This document shows positions 1-7,972 of a stretch of 26,596 nucleotides of DNA, piece by piece. Position numbers and translations under genes: made by a program. This DNA comes from Planctomycetota bacterium (lineage in GTDB: Bacteria > Planctomycetota > UBA1135 > UBA2386). Every line of letters begins with the position of its first letter. The first letter of the stretch is position 1. Under the pieces are notes generated by a model, which saw only the letters and a program-made list of their open reading frames with translations, was not told the DNA's origin and made no database searches. The stretch covers positions 1-26,596 of the forward strand of contig JAGQRA010000116.1 in NCBI GenBank assembly GCA_020425885.1. Direction: 5' to 3'.

Positions 1-29
1 CGCTCGGCTTCGATCGAGACGGCGGGCGC

Positions 30-1340
30 TCAGACCCCGGCGCAAAGTGACCGCCGAGTCGCCATCGTCACATTGTTGCGCCGGAAGAGCGTGGCGACGA
101 CGGACCGGAAGAGCGTGACTCCCGACACGGTGACCCGGTAGGATCCCTGCAGGTTGCCCTGTGTCGAAGAGGATCCCGTCATCGTCCTGGACAGCGTCTT
201 CTCGACTTCGAACCCGGTCGCGGGGGTGTAGTCCATCGCAACTCGAATGGCGGCTTCGCTGTGATGGCTGATCGCGAAGGTGCCGCCTACTTTTGCGTCC
301 AGGTACAGGTTGACGGGTAGGTCGAGGCCGACTCTGCCGTAGACCGGGACCGATCCGACGAAGAAGACGAAGGGGCGCGAGAATCGCTTCATCGTGCCCC
401 AGCAATCCCAGTGGAAGCGAGCGTTCCCTCCTTGGTGGCCGGACACGGTCACTTCCATCTCGAAGTCGCAGATGGTGTGGACATTCAGCGTTCCATGAAC
501 GCTGGTGGCGCTGCCACCACCGAAGGACGGATCGAACTGCCAGGAAGGAGTGGCTCGGATCGAGCCTTGTGTGATCTTGACGGTGACGTGGCCGTTCGCC
601 ACGGCCGAGGTCGCGACCTCACCCAGCCCCGGGAAACCGGGGGTCAGCGACTCGCCGAGGAAGCTCGTGCCCGGCCAGTCGACGGCGCCGTTGCTGTCTA
701 TGGAGAGATCCAGGACCGGGTAATCCGATACCTGAATCGTGCCATCGGGGAGGACGGTGATCTCGGTGTCGTCCTCATTGTTGGCGGCGGCCCAGTCCGG
801 CGTTGCGCGAAAGGAGAAGCCCCCGTCCGGAAACACCTCAGGCAGGGAGGCCTGAGCAACCGAGAGGGTCGCTTCCTGCCCATTCATACGGATGCCTGTC
901 ACGCGGTAGGCGAACGTGAAGGTCCCATCACCGAGGATGATGTCGTCGACCTGGTAGGTTCGAAGCGGCGTTGCGAGGGTAACCGTGCCGGTGGCCGGGT
1001 CCTCCGAGATCCCCTCTGCTGCGTCGAGCACGTGGACATGGTTCGCCTGAACTGCAGACCCGCTCGCCACCAGGGTGCCGGGCGGATCGAGGTCGAGGAA
1101 GGACGGGTCGAACGGTGGTTCGCCGGGCGTGACGGTCCCCGGGTCGTTGCCACCACCCTTCTTGCAGCCGGCAAGGCCCACGATCAACGCGGCGGAGATC
1201 AGTGCAGCCCGGCGTGAGCAGTCGCCCAGGGCGCTGCGAGTCCTCGCCCGCGTCTCGGTCGGGGTGGAGTTGTTGGAGAGACGGAGCAACTCAGCGACCT
1301 TGTTGGTCGCCTTGGCAACGAGCATGGTGAGTGAGCGCAT
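30..1340 (-). CDS. Putative lipoprotein of unknown function
   Basis: A 436-residue protein. A hydrophobic stretch at about 45-58 ends in a lipobox (LAGC, Cys59), followed by a KKGGG spacer, so the mature protein is probably an outer-membrane or surface lipoprotein. The rest is rich in Thr, Ser, Gly, Val and Asp and looks beta-rich; I recognise no domain. The ATG at 1340 leaves an unusually long basic and polar stretch of about 44 residues before the signal core; no internal ATG lies between residue 6 and the signal, so a TTG or CTG start further in is the alternative. Two 60-base lines counted by hand in this gene (181-240, 241-300) are 62% and 60% GC, against 70% for a line in the TPR gene (4261-4320). 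It lies downstream of the 3' end of a tRNA gene. Function unknown. Confidence 0.7.
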   Translation of the reverse strand: MRSLTMLVAKATNKVAELLRLSNNSTPTETRARTRSALGDCSRRAALISAALIVGLAGCKKGGGNDPGTVTPGEPPFDPSFLDLDPPGTLVASGSAVQANHVHVLDAAEGISEDPATGTVTLATPLRTYQVDDIILGDGTFTFAYRVTGIRMNGQEATLSVAQASLPEVFPDGGFSFRATPDWAAANNEDDTEITVLPDGTIQVSDYPVLDLSIDSNGAVDWPGTSFLGESLTPGFPGLGEVATSAVANGHVTVKITQGSIRATPSWQFDPSFGGGSATSVHGTLNVHTICDFEMEVTVSGHQGGNARFHWDCWGTMKRFSRPFVFFVGSVPVYGRVGLDLPVNLYLDAKVGGTFAISHHSEAAIRVAMDYTPATGFEVEKTLSRTMTGSSSTQGNLQGSYRVTVSGVTLFRSVVATLFRRNNVTMATRRSLCAGV

Positions 1341-1658
1341 GAGGTCTCGAGGTCAGAGCCGATTGCTTCGCCTTGACGAACCTCTCCCGAACCGTTTCGG
1401 ACCATACTGGTGCTCCGCGACGTTCGGAAGATGCAGGCGGCTGCTCTGCTCGGTTCGGCAACGTGCAGATGTCGGGCGGCCGTGTGCTGCTCGAGAGTCT
1501 CAGAACACCGCGATGGCGTTCGCAATTCGGCGGCGGGGAGTGCGTCTGCGGACGCGGCGGTGAGGGACATTCTGGGGGACACTTCGCCCGCCGATTCGCT
1601 CCCTTTCCCTCTACGATTTCCCTCTACGATCCTGACTCCCTTCCCCGCAACGACTAAC
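1341..1658. other. 318-base gap between the lipoprotein gene and tRNA-Phe
   Basis: I see no gene here. It is the upstream region of the leftward lipoprotein gene and the 3' flank of the tRNA. The only clear structure is a 13-bp perfect tandem repeat near its right end. No convincing promoter could be picked by eye. Confidence 0.5.
1604..1629. repeat. Two tandem copies of a 13-bp unit
   Basis: The unit TTTCCCTCTACGA occurs twice back to back (1604-1616 and 1617-1629), perfectly, in noncoding DNA about 30 bases past the 3' end of the tRNA-Phe gene. It could be replication slippage or a remnant of an attachment site. It is not a copy of the tRNA 3' end. Confidence 0.85.
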
Positions 1659-1734
1659 TGGTGGGCAGGGCCGGAGTTGAACCGGCGACCCCAGCATTTT
1701 CAGTGCTGTGCTCTACCAACTGAGCTACCTGCCC
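1659..1734 (-). tRNA. tRNA-Phe (GAA)
   Basis: Reading the minus strand from 1734, a full cloverleaf can be drawn: acceptor GGGCAGG pairs with CCTGCCC, the D arm contains GCTC...GAGC, the anticodon stem CAGCA/TGCTG encloses the loop CTGAAAA with anticodon GAA, and the T arm is GCCGG-TTCAACT-CCGGC. The discriminator base is A and the CCA end is encoded. Total length is 76 nt. It stands alone, between ribF and the lipoprotein gene. Confidence 0.97.
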
Positions 1735-1762
1735 ATGCAGGTCCGGTCGAAACCGGGCGCGG

Positions 1763-1791
1763 ACGGTAGCCCGCGTTAGCGCCGGAAGCAA
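1763..1791 (-). promoter_or_regulatory. Candidate promoter for tRNA-Phe
   Basis: On the minus strand TTGCTT (1791-1786) is separated by 17 bases from TACCGT (1768-1763), about 29 bases before the tRNA. Each box matches the sigma-70 consensus at three of six positions, and the bases just after the -10 are GC-rich, as is common at stable-RNA promoters. A small hairpin (CCGGT-CGAA-ACCGG) lies between promoter and tRNA. Weak evidence. Confidence 0.3.
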
Positions 1792-1812
1792 GCTTCTGCA
1801 TCGCCTGTCGGC

Positions 1813-2811
1813 TCACGCCAATAGACAGCGCCTGGCCTCGGCGATGTCGCGACCGATCTGTTCGCACAGCGCGGCGGCATCGGCGAATCGCGCCACGTCG
1901 CGCAGCTTGCGCCGGAACACGACCTCCATCCGGCGGCCGTAGAGGTCACCCTCGAAATCGAGCAGATGGACTTCGAGTCCGACCTCGCCACCGCCGCCAC
2001 CGCCGCCAACACCGCCCGCCTTCACACCCGCGAACGTCGGCTTCGGTCCGAGGTTGGCCACCGCCGGATGCACCACGCCATCGAGGATCGCCTCGACGGC
2101 GTAGACCCCGGTCGGCGGCATCACCGCTGCCTGCACCGCGACGTTGGCAGTCGGGAAGCCGAGCGATCGGCCGCGGTCATCGCCGTGCACGACGTCACCG
2201 AGCGCGCCGGGAAACCGGCCGAGGAAGCGCTGCGCGAGATCGAGGTCGCCGCGGGCGATGGCGGCGCGGATCTCGGTCGACGACGCCACTTTGCCGTCGA
2301 CCAGGAACGGCGTTCCGGTGTGGACCTCGAAGCCGAACTCGGCGCCGAGCTCGGTGAAGCGCTGCGGCGTGCCTTCGCGGTCCCTGCCGAGGGCCGAATC
2401 GTAGCCGAGCAGCAGGCCGCGGGCGCGCAGGCTGCGATGCAGGACGTCGGCGGCGAAGTCGCGCGCCGTCATCTCGCGGAAGCGCCGGTCGAAGTCGAGC
2501 AGCACGAGGCGCTGCACGCCGGCGCGGCGCAGCAGGCGGAGGCGATGCGGCACGCTGACGATCAACGGTGGCGACTCGCCGCGCAGGATCTGCTGCGGAT
2601 GATTGGCGAAGGTCACCACGGTCGGCGTTCCGCGCAGCGCCGACGACAGCTCGCGCAGCTGTTGCAGCAGTCGCTGGTGGCCGAGATGGACGCCATCGAA
2701 GACGCCGACGGCGACGACGGAATGGCTGGCCAGCTCGTCGCCTTCACCGTCACCGTCACCGGCGCGGAGATCGAGGGCGAGCAGCTTGTCCAGTCCTTCG
2801 ATCAGACGCAC
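1813..2811 (-). CDS. ribF: Bifunctional riboflavin kinase / FAD synthetase RibF
   Basis: Makes FMN from riboflavin and ATP and then FAD from FMN, in the cytoplasm. The N-terminal adenylyltransferase half shows the nucleotide-binding motif GVFDGVHLGH (residues 36-45), TFANHP (67-72), GYDSALGRDREG (136-147) and SSTEIR (177-182). The C-terminal kinase half shows GRSLGFPTAN (214-223), PTGVYAV (233-239), NLGPKPTF (253-260) and VHLLDFEGDLYG (281-292). Its 332 residues are normal for the family. Oddities: a Gly-rich insert (about 262-278, seven Gly in a row) before the beta strand VHLLDF, and a short Asp/Gly/Glu repeat at 18-26. It starts 15 bases after the def stop, so def-ribF is probably one transcript. 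Confidence 0.95.
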   Translation of the reverse strand: MRLIEGLDKLLALDLRAGDGDGEGDELASHSVVAVGVFDGVHLGHQRLLQQLRELSSALRGTPTVVTFANHPQQILRGESPPLIVSVPHRLRLLRRAGVQRLVLLDFDRRFREMTARDFAADVLHRSLRARGLLLGYDSALGRDREGTPQRFTELGAEFGFEVHTGTPFLVDGKVASSTEIRAAIARGDLDLAQRFLGRFPGALGDVVHGDDRGRSLGFPTANVAVQAAVMPPTGVYAVEAILDGVVHPAVANLGPKPTFAGVKAGGVGGGGGGGEVGLEVHLLDFEGDLYGRRMEVVFRRKLRDVARFADAAALCEQIGRDIAEARRCLLA

Positions 2812-2826
2812 GTAAGACCCTGGGAC

Positions 2827-3339
2827 TCAGGCCTTCGCCTGGTAACGCTCTTCGAGTTCGGCCAGCTGGCTCCTGACGCGCATCTTGTCGACCGGGGTCA
2901 GGCGATCCGTGAACAGCACGCCCTCGAGGTGGTCGAGTTCGTGTTGGATGATCCGGGCCAGCCAGCCTTCGGCCGCCATGGTCTGCTCGGCGCCGTCGAG
3001 ATCCTGGTAGGTCAGGGTGATCTTGACGGAGCGCTCGACGTCGGCGTGGATACCCGGGAACGAGAGGCAGCCCTCCTCCTCGAACTCGTGGCCCTTCTTG
3101 CGCGTGATCTTCGGGTTGAGCAGCACGAGTTCGCCGCTGCGGTCGTCCTTGCTGCCGGACGGGTTGAGGACCAGCAGCTTCTGCTCGATTCCGACCTGGG
3201 GCGCGGCCAGGCCGACGCCGCCCTCGACATACATGGCCGCCATCATCTCGTCGGCCAGGTCGCGGAGATCCTGATCGAAGGTCGTGACGGTCTTGCCGCC
3301 ACGGCGGAGGACGGGATCGGGGTAGATGCGGATTTCCAT
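2827..3339 (-). CDS. def: Peptide deformylase
   Basis: Removes the formyl group from the N-terminal methionine of new proteins. All three family motifs are present in the 170 residues: GVGLAAPQVG (41-50), EGCLSFPG (89-96, with the metal-binding Cys91) and HELDHLEG (133-140, the HExxH-type pair of His ligands and catalytic Glu134). The start at 3339 gives the usual N-terminus MEIRIYPDPVLR; the frame stays open for another 131 codons upstream, but that part overlaps the divergent TPR gene and looks like antisense. No Shine-Dalgarno is visible: the minus strand reads CCTCCT before the start. It is followed 15 bases later by ribF. Confidence 0.96.
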   Translation of the reverse strand: MEIRIYPDPVLRRGGKTVTTFDQDLRDLADEMMAAMYVEGGVGLAAPQVGIEQKLLVLNPSGSKDDRSGELVLLNPKITRKKGHEFEEEGCLSFPGIHADVERSVKITLTYQDLDGAEQTMAAEGWLARIIQHELDHLEGVLFTDRLTPVDKMRVRSQLAELEERYQAKA

Positions 3340-3361
3340 GGCCAGGAGGGGGGTGGGGCCG

Positions 3362-3390
3362 TTGCGGGTAGCCCCGGGGGCAGGTAGATT
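3362..3390 (+). promoter_or_regulatory. Candidate promoter for TPR gene and rpsT
   Basis: TTGCGG (3362-3367), 17 bases, then TAGATT (3385-3390), in the divergent gap between def and the TPR gene, about 60 bases before the TPR start. The boxes match consensus at three and four of six positions. Weak. Confidence 0.25.
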
Positions 3391-3450
3391 CTTCGCCCCT
3401 TTCTCCGGCGTCAAGCATCCCCTGGCTGACGCCCGAGCCTGACAGCCGGC

Positions 3451-4785
3451 ATGGATCTCAGCAAACATCTCGAAAACGCGAAGGAAGCGACCAAGCGGCG
3501 CAACTTCCCGCTGGCCATCAAGATCTATGGCCAGGTGCTGCAGCTTCAGCCCGACTACGGCGAGGCTCGCGCCGGCCTGCGCACGGCCTTGTTCGAGAAG
3601 GCCAAGCTGAAGCCGCCGTCGAAGGTCACGGCGATCCTGTTCGGCGGCATCAATCTGCTGATGGCCCGCATCAGCCGCATGTTCCGCGGTCACGCCGCGG
3701 CCGCCCGCGCCTACGAGCGCTACCTCGCTCACGATCCGTTGGCCGAGGGTGCCAACCTGAGCCTCGGCGAGTCGCTGCAGCGGGCCGGCCTGTCGCGGTC
3801 GGCGCTCGCCGTCTACGCCGCCTACGCCGAGGCCGAACCGCGGTGTCTACCCGCCTGCCGGGCCGCCGGTGCGCTGTTCTACGAGCAGGGCAAGGTCAAG
3901 GAGGCGCTGGCGATGTACGAGCAGGCGCTCAAGATCGACCCGCGCGACCAAGAGTCGCTGAAGGCGCGCAAGAACCTCGCGGCCGAGGGCGCGCTGCGCA
4001 GCACCGGCATCGAAGAGGCGCAGAGTTCGCGCGATCTGATCAAGGACAAGGAGCAGCAGCGCAGCCTCGAGCGGCAGGAGCGACTGCAGCTCTCGGCCGA
4101 TGAGATCGAGACCGAACTCACCGAACTCGAAGAGAAGCTGCAGGCGAGTCCGGACGACAAGAAGCTGTTGCGCCGCATCGCGCGGTTGCGCGAGATGGCC
4201 AAGGATCTCGCCGGCGCGCTCGATCTGATCGAACGGCTGCTGGGGCTCGACCCCGGCGATGCCGAGCTGCAGGAGCTCGCGGCCGACCTGCGCATCCGCT
4301 TGCAGGAGCAGATGGTCGAGAAGGCGATCAAGCGCGGCGATGAAGCCGCGACGCAGCGGGCGCGCGAGACCCTGGCCCAGATGCGTGCGACCGAGAGTCG
4401 CCGACGCCTCGACCGCAATCCTGCGGATACCGCGGCCCGCTTCGATCTCGGCCGCAGCCTGCTCGAGACCGGCGAGGTCGACGCCGCCATCGCCGAGCTG
4501 CAGCACGCCGTCAAGGACCCGCGCAAGAAGACCGATGCGCTGTTCCTGCTCGGGCGCGCGTTCCAGAAGAAGGACCTCCCCGACCTGGCCCTGGGTCAGT
4601 TCGGCAAAGCTCTCGAAAGCGCCGGCACCGGCGTCCTGGCCAAGGAAGCGCTCTACGAAATGGGCGAGATCTGTGCCAAGATCGGCAAGCGCGACGAGGC
4701 GATGCAGCACTTCACCCGTATCCTCGAACAGGACATCGGCTTCCGCGACGTCGCGGACAAGGTCGAAGGTCTCAAGGCCTCCTGA
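3451..4785 (+). CDS. Tetratricopeptide-repeat protein
   Basis: A 444-residue protein built of helical TPR-type repeats: about 18-50 (FPLAIKIYGQVLQLQPD), 82-130, 134-175 (alanine-rich, EALAMYEQALKIDPRD) and again about 335-440 (DTAARFDLGRSLLETGEVDA, DALFLLGRAFQKKD, ALYEMGEICAKIGKRDEAMQ). Between them is a charged, probably coiled-coil section (about 185-330) rich in Glu, Lys and Arg. A moderately hydrophobic segment (ILFGGINLLM, 62-71) could touch a membrane, but there is no signal peptide. TPR proteins are protein-binding scaffolds; the partner is unknown. rpsT follows after 54 bases on the same strand, so the two may be co-transcribed. No Shine-Dalgarno precedes the ATG. Confidence 0.85.
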   Translation: MDLSKHLENAKEATKRRNFPLAIKIYGQVLQLQPDYGEARAGLRTALFEKAKLKPPSKVTAILFGGINLLMARISRMFRGHAAAARAYERYLAHDPLAEGANLSLGESLQRAGLSRSALAVYAAYAEAEPRCLPACRAAGALFYEQGKVKEALAMYEQALKIDPRDQESLKARKNLAAEGALRSTGIEEAQSSRDLIKDKEQQRSLERQERLQLSADEIETELTELEEKLQASPDDKKLLRRIARLREMAKDLAGALDLIERLLGLDPGDAELQELAADLRIRLQEQMVEKAIKRGDEAATQRARETLAQMRATESRRRLDRNPADTAARFDLGRSLLETGEVDAAIAELQHAVKDPRKKTDALFLLGRAFQKKDLPDLALGQFGKALESAGTGVLAKEALYEMGEICAKIGKRDEAMQHFTRILEQDIGFRDVADKVEGLKAS

Positions 4786-4839
4786 GCTTCCGCGCGTTCG
4801 AGTTCCGAATCAGTCGAATCCCTCCCACCCACAGCAAGA

Positions 4840-5103
4840 ATGGCTCACAGCAAGCAAGCCCTGAAGCGCGTCCGCCAGAACGAGCGTGACCGCTTGAACA
4901 ACAAGTCCAAGATGACCCGGATGAAGACCGAGGTCAAAAAGCTCCTGACCGCGGTCGCGGCCGGCGAGAAGGAGAAGGCCGCGCAGATGCTGCCGAAGGT
5001 CTGCCAGGTCATCGACAAGGCGGCCAAGCAGTCGGTGATCCACAAGAACACCGCCTCGCGCCGCAAGAGCCAGGTCGTCCGCGCCGTCGGCGCGATGGCC
5101 TGA
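4840..5103 (+). CDS. rpsT: Small ribosomal subunit protein bS20
   Basis: Binds 16S rRNA early in 30S assembly. The 87 residues have the family's look and length: MAHSKQALKRVRQNERDR at the start, a highly basic helical body, and the conserved tail SVIHKNTASRRKSQV. The region before the ATG (CCACCCACAGCAAGA) has no Shine-Dalgarno sequence. It ends 78 bases before the convergent flagellin gene; I see no clear terminator between them. Confidence 0.97.
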   Translation: MAHSKQALKRVRQNERDRLNNKSKMTRMKTEVKKLLTAVAAGEKEKAAQMLPKVCQVIDKAAKQSVIHKNTASRRKSQVVRAVGAMA

Positions 5104-5181
5104 TCATCCGGCCCTGCTCATCCGGGTGCCGCGCCACTGTCCTATCCCGGCTCGATCAGCGCGGCCCAAGGCTGGCGGGGC

Positions 5182-6012
5182 TTAGCCCTGTAGCAACTGC
5201 AACGCCGCCTGCGGCTGCGTGTTGGCCTGGGCCAGGATCGAGATCGCGGCCTGCTGCAGGATCGAGTTGCGGGTCAGCGCCGAAGTCTCGACCGCGACAT
5301 CGACGTCGCGGATGCGCGACTCCGCCGCCGACAGGTTCTCCGATTGGATCTGCAGATTGGCGATCGTCGTCGTGAGCCGGTTCTGGGCGGCGCCGAACTG
5401 ACCGCGGATCCGGCTGACGGAATTGATCGCGTCATCCAGCGCGCCTACGGCGATGGTCGGCTGGCCGGTGGAGCCGATGTCCAGGCTGGACAGTCCGAGC
5501 GTCAGCGCGAGGGTGTTCGAGGTCGTGAGCTGGATCGTGTCGATGCCCGACGTCGTGCCGGTGCCGACCTGGAAGGTGATGGTCGAGCCGGTGCCGTCGA
5601 GCAACCGCACGCCGTTGAATGTCGTCGACTGCGCGATCCGGTCGATCTCGTTGATCAGATCGGAGAACTCCTGGTTGAGCGTCGTCCGGTCGGCGGCGCT
5701 GACCGTGCCGTTGCTCGACTGGATCGCCAGTTCCCGCATCCTGATCAGGATCGCGCTCACCTCGTTGAGCGAGCCTTCGCCGGTCTGGGTCAGCGAGATG
5801 CCGTCTTGGGCATTGCGGATCGCCTGATTGGTGGAGCGGATCTGGGCGCGGAATCGCTCCGAGATCGCCAATCCAGCGGCGTCGTCGGAGGCCGTCGAGA
5901 TGCGCAATCCCGTCGACAGGCGGCGGTAGTTCGCCTGCAGGCGCTCGGTCGTGTTGGACAGCGAGCGCTGCGCGTTGAGGGATGCGATGTTCGAATTGAC
6001 CCGGAGGCCCAT
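5182..6012 (-). CDS. fliC: Flagellin
   Basis: The filament subunit of the flagellum, exported by the flagellar type III system. The N-terminal D0/D1 region is textbook (MGLRVNSNIASLNAQRSL, then RLSTGLRI, SDDAAGLAISERFRAQIR, NAQDGISLTQTGEGSL, about 1-105), and the C-terminal partner ends in ILAQANTQPQAALQLLQG. At 276 residues it is a short flagellin with only a small variable middle (about 140-190). A Shine-Dalgarno AGGAG lies 7 bases before the ATG. No other flagellar gene is in the window, so this is a detached filament gene, probably controlled by its own late-flagellar promoter. Confidence 0.97.
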   Translation of the reverse strand: MGLRVNSNIASLNAQRSLSNTTERLQANYRRLSTGLRISTASDDAAGLAISERFRAQIRSTNQAIRNAQDGISLTQTGEGSLNEVSAILIRMRELAIQSSNGTVSAADRTTLNQEFSDLINEIDRIAQSTTFNGVRLLDGTGSTITFQVGTGTTSGIDTIQLTTSNTLALTLGLSSLDIGSTGQPTIAVGALDDAINSVSRIRGQFGAAQNRLTTTIANLQIQSENLSAAESRIRDVDVAVETSALTRNSILQQAAISILAQANTQPQAALQLLQG

Positions 6013-6079
6013 TGCTGACTCCTGTTTGCTTTGCCTGCTGAAGCCAGAGCTCGTCGGCTCCGACCTCGTGTTGCAAACC

Positions 6080-6108
6080 TCATCGGCAGCGACTTGAGTC
6101 CTACTTCA
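6080..6108 (-). promoter_or_regulatory. Possible sigma-28 type promoter of flagellin
   Basis: On the minus strand GCCGATGA (6087-6080) matches seven of eight positions of the FliA -10 consensus GCCGATAA, 67 bases before the flagellin ATG. The upstream element is poorer: TGAAGT (6108-6103) resembles the TAAAGT start of the -35, but the spacing is about two bases longer than the usual. Confidence 0.4.
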
Positions 6109-6245
6109 GGAAATCTCTCAGTCGGACGCGATGTTTTCGATCGGGCCGGTGGCAAGGGAATGGAGCCGGCCGGCCCCCCTTCGGCCCGCTGACGGTCCCT
6201 GCGACAGCGTCGTCCTTGACCACACCGGCCGCAGCCCGTCGATCG

Positions 6246-7757
6246 TCAGCGCAACAGCGGGCTGTAGCGGTAGTGAGCCTCCAGGGTCAGGGCCAGGATG
6301 GCCGTGCTGTAGACGCGGCCGCCTTCCTCGCCCCAGGCGCCGGCCGGATCCCAGGAACCCGTGAGGTTCGCGCCGCTCGGGCTTCGATGCTGGGTCTTCA
6401 CGACCGCCGGCACGAGATGCCGCTGCCAGTCCCGCCATCGGTCCCCGCCCATCTGGAACAGGGCGTAGGTGGCGTAGTACCAGTAGTAGTGGTCGATGGA
6501 GCCATCCTTCTCGTTCCACACCGGGGGCTTGCCGACGATCAGGTCGGCGGCGGCCTTCATCTCCGGCTTCTGCTTCGGGTCCTGCCCCATGAAGAAGCGG
6601 CAGAACAGGCCGACCGCGGTCATGGCCTCGCCCTTGGCGACCGGGAACCGCGCCTCGTGGCTGCCCGGCTTGCGCGAACTCAGCTCGCCCTGCGCGTGGT
6701 ACCCGTGCCGGCCGGTCGCATCGGTGACCTGGTCGAGGAAGGCGGCGGCCAGCTGCAGCGCCGACCTGTTGACCTGCAGGCCGAAGAACTCACCGGACTC
6801 GTAGGCCATGATGGCCCAGCCCGCGATCGAGGTGTCGCCGTCGAGGTCGCGCGGCTGGTAGCGCCAGACGCCGTACGGGTTGCGGTGCGACTCGAGGTAG
6901 TTGAGGCCGCGCTGGGCCGTGGGTTCGAGCAGCCGATACCGCGACAGGCCATAGGCCTCGCACATCGCGTAGGTCGCGATGGCATGGTCGTAGATGAAGT
7001 CGTGCGACATGGCGTTGCCGAACAGGCCGTTCTCCTGCTGCTGCGACCGCAGCCACAGCACGGCCTTCTTGACGTTCTCGCGGTAGGGGCCGCCGCGCAT
7101 CGTGTTGTTGTCGCCGAGGAAGGCCAGCAGCGCGAGGCCGGTGACGCCGACGTCGTGCACGGCGTTGCCGGCGCCATCGCACGGGATGCCGTCGACGTCG
7201 TGCTTCATGAACTGGTCGCTGTCCCACTTGCCGTCGTCGTCCTGATGGCGGGCGAGCCAGCCCAGCGCGAACTGGACCGGGAGCTGGAACTCGCGCGGGG
7301 CGGTGCGCTTCCTCGCGCCGCGGTCGCCGCCGCGCCGATTGCTGGCGGCGCCGCCACCGATGCCGACCGCGGTGTTCCATTGGTTGTTCGTGAACGCCGA
7401 CAGCGTCTCGGTGGTGATGTCGTCGGCGACATCGACGCTGTCGGTGTCCAGGATCTGCGGGTCGACGAGCGTGATGTCGTCGGGAGCGACATCGGGGTCG
7501 GCCTCGATCGGCTTCTGCTTCTCGGGCGGCTGGACCATCTGCTGCGTCGTGTCGACGACCTCGGCGTGATGGTGCGCCTTCGGCTTGGTTTCGGCGGGGA
7601 TCAGCAACCACAGCATCAGGATGCCGATCGCATGCGCCGCCAGCGAGACGGCGAACCAGGGCGCCCGCTGCATCTGCTCGGCGAGCATGTCCTGGAAGCT
7701 CTCCGCTTCCTTCGTTGCCGCGACCGTGGCGAACCGTCTCGAATCGATCTGCGTCAT
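6246..7757 (-). CDS. TonB-like anchored protein with squalene-cyclase/prenyltransferase-type repeats, paralog 1
   Basis: A 503-residue protein. A short cytoplasmic N-terminus is followed by one membrane helix (about 34-53) containing SLAAH (Ser38...His42), the SxxxH pattern of TonB-family anchors that contact ExbB/ExbD. Then come a Pro/Asp-rich linker (about 75-120), a Gly/Arg stretch (about 131-150) and a large domain of alpha/alpha-toroid repeats as in squalene-hopene cyclase and prenyltransferase families (GLALLAFLGDNNT, QQQENGLFG, HAIATYAMCEAYG, WRYQPRDLDGDTS, GGRVYSTAILALTLEAHYRY). The class II cyclase DxDD motif is not present in standard form; DLDGDTS is the nearest. The start at 7757 has AAGGAG six bases before it and matches its paralog's start; the frame is open 35 codons further up. 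Paralog 2 is the next gene upstream. Role unknown; catalytic activity should not be assumed. Confidence 0.85.
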   Translation of the reverse strand: MTQIDSRRFATVAATKEAESFQDMLAEQMQRAPWFAVSLAAHAIGILMLWLLIPAETKPKAHHHAEVVDTTQQMVQPPEKQKPIEADPDVAPDDITLVDPQILDTDSVDVADDITTETLSAFTNNQWNTAVGIGGGAASNRRGGDRGARKRTAPREFQLPVQFALGWLARHQDDDGKWDSDQFMKHDVDGIPCDGAGNAVHDVGVTGLALLAFLGDNNTMRGGPYRENVKKAVLWLRSQQQENGLFGNAMSHDFIYDHAIATYAMCEAYGLSRYRLLEPTAQRGLNYLESHRNPYGVWRYQPRDLDGDTSIAGWAIMAYESGEFFGLQVNRSALQLAAAFLDQVTDATGRHGYHAQGELSSRKPGSHEARFPVAKGEAMTAVGLFCRFFMGQDPKQKPEMKAAADLIVGKPPVWNEKDGSIDHYYWYYATYALFQMGGDRWRDWQRHLVPAVVKTQHRSPSGANLTGSWDPAGAWGEEGGRVYSTAILALTLEAHYRYSPLLR

Positions 7758-7765
7758 GCGTGACT

Positions 7766-7785
7766 CCTTGGTGATGACGCCAAGG
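7766..7785 (-). promoter_or_regulatory. Hairpin that pairs with the ribosome binding site of paralog 1
   Basis: On the minus strand CCTTGG (7785-7780), an 8-base loop and CCAAGG (7771-7766) form a perfect 6-bp stem. The last bases of the right arm are part of the AAGGAG Shine-Dalgarno of the gene starting at 7757, so the folded RNA would mask the ribosome site. Sequence is certain; a regulatory role is inference. Confidence 0.45.
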
Positions 7786-7972
7786 GGAACGCCGCCGCGA
7801 TCGGAGCGGTTCAAGCCGGATCGCGAACGTACTCGCGAGCAAGGATGCGAGTGCGAACGCATGAACGCTGCGTGGACATGCGCTCCGCGCGCAGCTCAGC
7901 GAATCAGCTTCGAATCAGCATCCAGCCCACTCGCCGCAGCCGCGCAGCATGGCGCCGCGCCCCGTACAGCAT

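Noticed and set aside
2740..2765. CACCGT-type short tandem repeat inside ribF
   Set aside because: It is in the coding sequence and explained by a short Gly/Asp/Glu stretch near the N-terminus.
1966..3387. A 473-codon plus-strand frame opposite ribF and def
   Set aside because: Antisense shadow of two housekeeping genes with all motifs intact on the other strand.
3340..3732. N-terminal extension of peptide deformylase by 131 residues
   Set aside because: It overlaps the TPR gene on the opposite strand, and the family N-terminus begins at 3339.
5104..5181. Terminator between rpsT and flagellin
   Set aside because: Only a 4-bp stem (GGGC-TTA-GCCC) around the flagellin stop codon; too weak and without a T-run.
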